Shown here one piece after another: positions 6,511-9,833 of a stretch of DNA of 9,833 bases. The notes under the pieces were generated by a model. It did no database searches, was not told the DNA's origin, and saw only the letters and a list, made by a program, of their open reading frames with translations. Position 1 is the stretch's first letter, and each line of letters opens with the position of its first letter. Source of the stretch: Paludibacter sp. (GTDB lineage Bacteria; Bacteroidota; Bacteroidia; Bacteroidales; Paludibacteraceae); assembly GCA_024709185.1 (NCBI GenBank), contig JANJXE010000417.1, positions 1 through 9,833 of the forward strand, given 5' to 3'. Position numbers and translations under genes: made by a program.

Positions 6511-7504
6511 ACCGCCATTTAGTATTAGCGCAAAATCCATCAATTTGATTGCCGAAATTTCGGCACAAATTGAACGCTATGCCATCCGATTGGAACAGGA
6601 AGATGGACTGTTGTTGCGTAAAATTAACCGGATAAAAACTATTCATGGCTCGTTAGCAATTGAAGGGAATAAGTTATCGGAAAGCATGATTACCGAAATT
6701 CTTGAAGGAAAACAAGTGGTAGCTCCATTACGTGAAATTCAGGAAGTTAGAAATGCTATTAAAACCTATGATGCTTTTTCATCGCTGAATCCTTATAAAA
6801 TAGAAGACTTGCTGAAAGCTCATGGACTGATGATGGAAGCATTGATAGACAATGTTGGACGTTTCCGCAGTGGTGGTGTAGGCGTTTTTGCCGGAACGCA
6901 AGCCGTACACATTGCTCCGCCTGCCGACCGTGTTCCATACTTGATAAACGACTTGTTTGAATGGCTCAAAACCTCTGACGATCATTTGTTGATAAAAAGC
7001 TGTGTATTCCATTACGAATTTGAATTTATCCATCCGTTTATTGACGGCAATGGACGTATAGGAAGGCTGTGGCAATCGCTTATTCTCACCCAATTGCACC
7101 CAATTTTTGAACATTTACCGGTGGAAAATATCGTTTTTCAGAACCAACAGCAATACTACGATGCCATAAATCGAAGCAGCATTGTCACCGATAGCGGTAT
7201 TTTTATGGAGTTTATGCTTCAGGAAATACTTACTACACTCAAAAACAGACAAGGCGAACTGTTGGATAAAACAAATAATATCGATGTAAACGGGGTAGCA
7301 AATGAGGTAGTAAACGGGGTAGTAAAAGCCGTTTACGATTTTATTGCAAAAAATCAGGGTTGCCGAAAACCACTGATATCCGAAAAAACAAATATACCTA
7401 TTAAAACAGTGGAGAAACACATAGCCAAACTACAGGAAATGCATAAAATCATATTCGTAGGTGCGCCAAAATCGGGTGGTTATTATTTAAAAACGAACGT
7501 ATGA
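6494..7504 (+). CDS. Fic-domain protein AMP-transferase, self-inhibited class II type, with C-terminal winged helix
   Basis: 336 residues. The Fic core motif HPFIDGNGRIGR is complete at 180-191 (catalytic His180, Asn186, Arg188, Arg191), so the protein should transfer AMP from ATP to a target hydroxyl. The N-terminal SLAIEGN (53-59) fits the inhibitory (S/T)xxxE(G/N) helix, with Glu57 expected to block the ATP site; its place before the Fic core defines class II. A flexible linker about 265-281 contains two 8-residue units (VNGVANEV and VNGVVKAV), encoded by a 13-bp direct repeat 24 bp apart. The last 55 residues look like a winged-helix DNA-binding domain (PLISEKTNIPIKTVEKHIAK). The target is unknown. 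Such proteins may control their own transcription. Its TGA overlaps an ATG (ATGA at 7501-7504) of a gene now truncated. Length and ends are normal for the family. Confidence 0.93.
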   Translation: MTSNYKPPFSISAKSINLIAEISAQIERYAIRLEQEDGLLLRKINRIKTIHGSLAIEGNKLSESMITEILEGKQVVAPLREIQEVRNAIKTYDAFSSLNPYKIEDLLKAHGLMMEALIDNVGRFRSGGVGVFAGTQAVHIAPPADRVPYLINDLFEWLKTSDDHLLIKSCVFHYEFEFIHPFIDGNGRIGRLWQSLILTQLHPIFEHLPVENIVFQNQQQYYDAINRSSIVTDSGIFMEFMLQEILTTLKNRQGELLDKTNNIDVNGVANEVVNGVVKAVYDFIAKNQGCRKPLISEKTNIPIKTVEKHIAKLQEMHKIIFVGAPKSGGYYLKTNV

Positions 7505-7525
7505 AAAATAACTACAAACGCATTA
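7501..7525 (+). pseudogene. Stump of a gene coupled to fic
   Basis: ATG 7501 overlaps the Fic stop as ATGA and reads MKNNYKRI for eight codons. At 7526 the sequence becomes a fragment of the response regulator in another frame, and translation ends at TGA 7549-7551. The ATGA overlap suggests that a second gene of the Fic operon once started here and was cut by recombination. With only eight codons left, its identity cannot be told, and a chance ATG is possible. Confidence 0.4.
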
Positions 7526-7597
7526 GCGCTTTTCGATACTTTTGCGCCTGATGTGGTCGTTACGGATATCGAAATGCCGGGTATCGATGGTTTTGAG
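7526..7597 (+). pseudogene. Response regulator copy 3: 72-bp receiver-domain fragment
   Basis: 71 of 72 bases match 5665-5736, that is codons Ala40 to Glu63 of the regulator, including the phosphoacceptor Asp53. The single difference, G to C at 7558, is synonymous (Val to Val). Weaker similarity seems to continue for about six codons (EFTQRI against ELVQQI), which suggests the source was a diverged paralogue and not this exact gene. The fragment has no start and cannot make a receiver domain. Its left edge truncates the ORF coupled to fic. Confidence 0.9.
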
Positions 7598-7631
7598 TTT
7601 ACTCAAAGGATAGGCAATACGAGCAATAACC

Positions 7632-7704
7632 ATTCTCAAAAGCAACCTACATGATGTTTATTTTGAGCGAAGTTCTCCCATTTTTAGATGGAAATGCAAG
7701 ACTT
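7632..7704 (+). pseudogene. Possible frameshifted Fic-domain relic
   Basis: Reading from 7632 gives ILKSNLHDVYFERSSP. After skipping one base (A at 7680) the frame continues FLDGNARL. Placed together, the spacing equals the Fic active-site region (LIKAxLxHxxFExIHPFLDGNGRL), with Ser for the catalytic His and Ala for a motif Gly. The nucleotides differ strongly from the intact fic upstream, so it is not a copy of it. No flanking Fic sequence could be recognised on either side, so this remains tentative. Confidence 0.38.
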
Positions 7705-8001
7705 CCTGACACGATGTAACGCCTTTTTAGAGCTTACTGAAGGACTATTGAAAATTATTCCAGGATAGGAATCACCTGGTGGCGGTCGAAACCTGCTGAA
7801 ATGTTTAGTACTCCCAGTATTCGTATCTTGATTTTCTAACAATTGATGAGTTTTGGGAAATGAATAGAGTTAAAAATGATTTAATTAATAATGTTGCTTA
7901 ACTTTTTGTCTCAAATAGGTCTGCAGGTCCGGGAAGAATTTGAATCGACAATCAGTACAATAAGGCATAAACATTTTTCCGCCTCAGCTGTTTATCCCCG
8001 T
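7705..8001. other. Region without recognisable gene before trhO
   Basis: About 300 bp with stops in all frames except the in-frame extension of trhO from ATG 7891. That extension is not conserved in the TrhO family, so I treat it as leader. No terminator or clear promoter consensus was found. It probably holds the border between the rearranged region and the core trhO gene. Confidence 0.5.
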
Positions 8002-8973
8002 ATGAGTCGTTTGTATAATATCTACAGCCGTGAAGATTTGATTAAACAGCGCCTGGCTGAGCGCTTTTCACGCAAAACAGTTTCGTTTTACCGTTATGTG
8101 CAACTTGCTGATTTACACGAGTTGCGCGACAGGCTGTATTCCGATTGGTTTTCGATGGGTGTGCTGGGAAGGGTTTACCTGGCTGCCGAGGGCATCAATG
8201 CGCAGATTTCGGTTCCCGAACCGCATATCGATGAGTTTATCGCATACCTCGATGCGACTCCCTGGTTTGCCAATATGCCACTGAAATGGGCGGTGGAAGA
8301 TCATCATCTGTCGTTTCTGAAATTAAAAATGAAGGTGCGGCCCAAAATTGTGGCCGATGGGCTCGAAGAGGGTAGTTTTGATGTGACCAATGTGGGGACT
8401 CATCTTTCTGCGGCTGAGTTCAACAAGGCCCTTGAAGAGGAAAATACCATCGTGGTGGATATGCGCAATCACTACGAAAGCGAGGTTGGGCATTTCGAAG
8501 GAGCTCTTTGTCCGGAAGTGGATACCTTCAGGGAAGAAGTGGAATATGTGGTGCAACAGCTGGAGGCGCACAAGGATAAGAAAATTCTGATGTATTGTAC
8601 TGGAGGTGTTCGCTGCGAAAAGGCCAGCGCCTACCTTCGCCATCATGGTTTCAACGATGTCAGTCAGTTGTACGGCGGTATCATCGAATATACCCGGCAG
8701 GCCCGTGAAGAAAATCTTCCTCTTAAATTTAAAGGAAAGAATTTTGTGTTTGATGAACGACTGGGTGAACGCATCACGCAGGATATTATTTCAAATTGCC
8801 ATCAGTGTGGAAAGCCCTGCGACACGCATACCAACTGCGCCAATGATGCCTGTCACAAATTGTTTATTCAGTGTCCCGAATGCGCTGAAAAATACAAAGG
8901 GTGTTGCTGCGATAACTGTGTGGACTTTATAGCCGATGAATCAGTTCCGGAGTTAGTTCCGAAGGGTCGTTGA
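8002..8973 (+). CDS. trhO: tRNA uridine(34) hydroxylase, rhodanese-domain family
   Basis: 323 residues, matching TrhO/YceA (former UPF0176) along its whole length. TrhO enzymes make 5-hydroxyuridine at wobble position 34 of tRNAs, an oxygen-dependent step toward cmo5U or mo5U. N-terminal family signatures are KTVSFYRYV (25-33), GRVYLAAEGINAQISVP (56-72) and KMKVRPKIVADG (109-120). A rhodanese domain follows with VDMRNHYESEVGHFEGA (152-168) and the active loop CTGGVRC with Cys199. A Cys-rich C-terminus (CHQCGKPCDTHTNC at 266-279, CPECAEKYKGCCC at 291-303) is probably metal-binding. ATG 8002 is preferred over 7891 because the extra 37 residues have no family counterpart and MSRLYN aligns with usual TrhO starts. 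Its last 47 bp overlap the HAD gene on the other strand. It has no link in function with the Fic/regulator region. Confidence 0.95.
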   Translation: MSRLYNIYSREDLIKQRLAERFSRKTVSFYRYVQLADLHELRDRLYSDWFSMGVLGRVYLAAEGINAQISVPEPHIDEFIAYLDATPWFANMPLKWAVEDHHLSFLKLKMKVRPKIVADGLEEGSFDVTNVGTHLSAAEFNKALEEENTIVVDMRNHYESEVGHFEGALCPEVDTFREEVEYVVQQLEAHKDKKILMYCTGGVRCEKASAYLRHHGFNDVSQLYGGIIEYTRQAREENLPLKFKGKNFVFDERLGERITQDIISNCHQCGKPCDTHTNCANDACHKLFIQCPECAEKYKGCCCDNCVDFIADESVPELVPKGR

Positions 8974-9568
8974 GCACTACATCCGGATGCAGGCTTTGCA
9001 GCTTTTCAGCAGAGCCGAGCCCCCAGCTGACCGCAACCACGGGAATGTGAATTTTCTGCATGGCCAGCACGTCGCGGGTTTCATCGCCGACATACACAAT
9101 ACGTCCTTCGGTGATTTTTTCCTTCTTAATTATGTGTCCGATAACTTTATCCTTTCCAAAGAGGTGCCTGCCGCTGTAGACAAAGCTAAAGAGCCCGCTA
9201 AGACCGTGAAAAGCTAAAAAACGTTCCACATTTTTTCGGGAATTGGAAGTCAGAATGCCCAGTTGAAATCCCGCACGGTGCAGTACACGCAGGCTGTCGC
9301 CAATACCTGCAATCAGCGGGATGTGCTCCATTTGTTTCCCCAGTTCTTTTCTCACCCTGAATATCAGCAGGAAAAGCTTAAAAGGTGTTACGCCATATTC
9401 TTTGAAGTAGCGGGTTGGATTGCGCGCACTGAGCAGTGTCCGTGCCGACTCTTCAATTGGTTTACACTTGTATTCGGGCGCCACCCGGTTGTAGATGTCG
9501 AGTGCAGCATCCACGCTATCGGCCAGCGTGCCGTCGAAATCAAAAATAATATGGCGAACAGGTTTCAT
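8927..9568 (-). CDS. HAD-superfamily phosphatase, phosphoglycolate phosphatase-like
   Basis: 213 residues with all four HAD motifs: DFDGTLADS with nucleophile Asp10 and Asp12, LTSNS with Thr107/Ser108, the lysine region GKDKV (Lys139 or Lys141), and VGDETRD with Asp162 and Asp166. A helical cap lies between motif I and II (about 18-85), as in Gph/PGMB-type subclass I enzymes that hydrolyse small phosphate esters. Phosphoglycolate or a similar metabolite is plausible, but the substrate cannot be read from sequence, so no symbol is given. The gene converges with trhO, and its stop codon lies inside the trhO coding region. Start ATG 9568 places motif I at the usual distance from the N-terminus. 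Codon use and base composition resemble trhO. Confidence 0.93.
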   Translation of the reverse strand: MKPVRHIIFDFDGTLADSVDAALDIYNRVAPEYKCKPIEESARTLLSARNPTRYFKEYGVTPFKLFLLIFRVRKELGKQMEHIPLIAGIGDSLRVLHRAGFQLGILTSNSRKNVERFLAFHGLSGLFSFVYSGRHLFGKDKVIGHIIKKEKITEGRIVYVGDETRDVLAMQKIHIPVVAVSWGLGSAEKLQSLHPDVVLNDPSELTPELIHRL

Positions 9569-9756
9569 ACGGTAATTATTGTTTTTTCAACGGTCGTATG
9601 GAACCCGCATACCATAAGTGGCACAGATTTGAATGTGACGATTGAACATGCTTGTTTCATATAGCTTTTTTCAGTCCGCTAAAATACACAAAAAAATCAA
9701 AAACACGGAACCTTGAGAGCCTGAAATCCTTAAAATGGCTTCGAAAAGGCAGGCTT

Positions 9757-9833
9757 CTATTCATTTCGGTTGTTTTTTCTGTAGAGCGCCGGCGTAGTTC
9801 CGAAGAGCTTATGGAATTTCTTAATGTAGTAAC
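9757..9833 (-). CDS. C-terminal end of an AraC-family transcriptional regulator (partial)
   Basis: The right edge of the window holds the last 24 codons of a minus-strand gene, reading YYIKKFHKLFGTTPALYRKN and ending at TAG 9757-9759. This is the conserved end of the second helix-turn-helix of AraC/XylS regulators (YFIKKFKKxFGxTPxxYR). The effector domain and start lie beyond the window, so target and inducer are unknown. It lies 188 bp upstream of the HAD gene on the same strand. Confidence 0.85.
   Translation of the reverse strand, partial: YYIKKFHKLFGTTPALYRKNNRNE

Noticed and set aside
7891..8001. 37-residue N-terminal extension of TrhO
   Set aside because: It has no counterpart in the family, and ATG 8002 matches the usual start.
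9263..9664. 133-codon plus-strand ORF
   Set aside because: It lies antisense to the HAD phosphatase, whose four motifs are all intact, and its translation shows no family features.
1..9833. Transposon or insertion sequence behind the rearrangements
   Set aside because: No transposase or integrase reading frame and no terminal inverted repeats were found; the joints look like homologous or short-homology events.

Overview
The window looks like a chromosomal piece of a Bacteroidota bacterium, probably of the Bacteroidales/Marinilabiliales kind. The basis is a subtilase with a type IX secretion (T9SS) C-terminal sorting domain, Bacteroidota-type -7 boxes (TAnnTTTG) before two genes, a PD40-repeat lipoprotein and a generally A+T-rich background. 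No mobile-element gene, rRNA, tRNA or CRISPR array is visible.

Left part (1-1030): the window opens in a damaged copy of an OmpR/PhoB-type response regulator gene. It has lost 440 bp between two GAAGC pentamers and is frameshifted. Just downstream is a 359-bp block (360-718) that is absent from the matching place beside the intact copy. This block holds a short minus-strand gene (452-592, 46 aa) with a textbook double-glycine leader (LSxxQLxxCxGG), its own terminator (408-445) and two 12-bp palindromes 22 bp apart upstream. After it the flank shared with the intact regulator resumes (719-817).

Middle (913-5454): two minus-strand genes for the cell envelope. One is an S8 subtilase with signal peptide, propeptide, complete Asp/His/Ser triad, Ig/PKD-like region and T9SS tail, interrupted by two in-frame stop codons (TAA at 3105-3103, TAG at 3042-3040). 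The other is an intact lipoprotein with six PD40/TolB-like repeats. A strong terminator (913-943) ends the subtilase transcript.

Right-middle (5455-7890): the intact orphan response regulator (5548-6240), then a class-II-like Fic AMP-transferase (6494-7504) preceded by a 30-codon overlapping ORF. The Fic stop overlaps the ATG of a gene cut off after eight codons, where a 72-bp receiver-domain fragment of the regulator (third copy) is spliced in. A probable frameshifted Fic relic follows.

Right end (8002-9833): ordinary core genes of higher G+C. These are trhO (tRNA U34 hydroxylase), a convergent HAD phosphatase overlapping it by 47 bp, and the last 24 codons of an AraC-family regulator.

The organising theme is one response regulator sequence present three times in different states, at the joints between otherwise unrelated modules. 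This suggests a patch rearranged by recombination between regulator copies. The best candidate for something undescribed is the small double-glycine-leader peptide gene in the 359-bp block.
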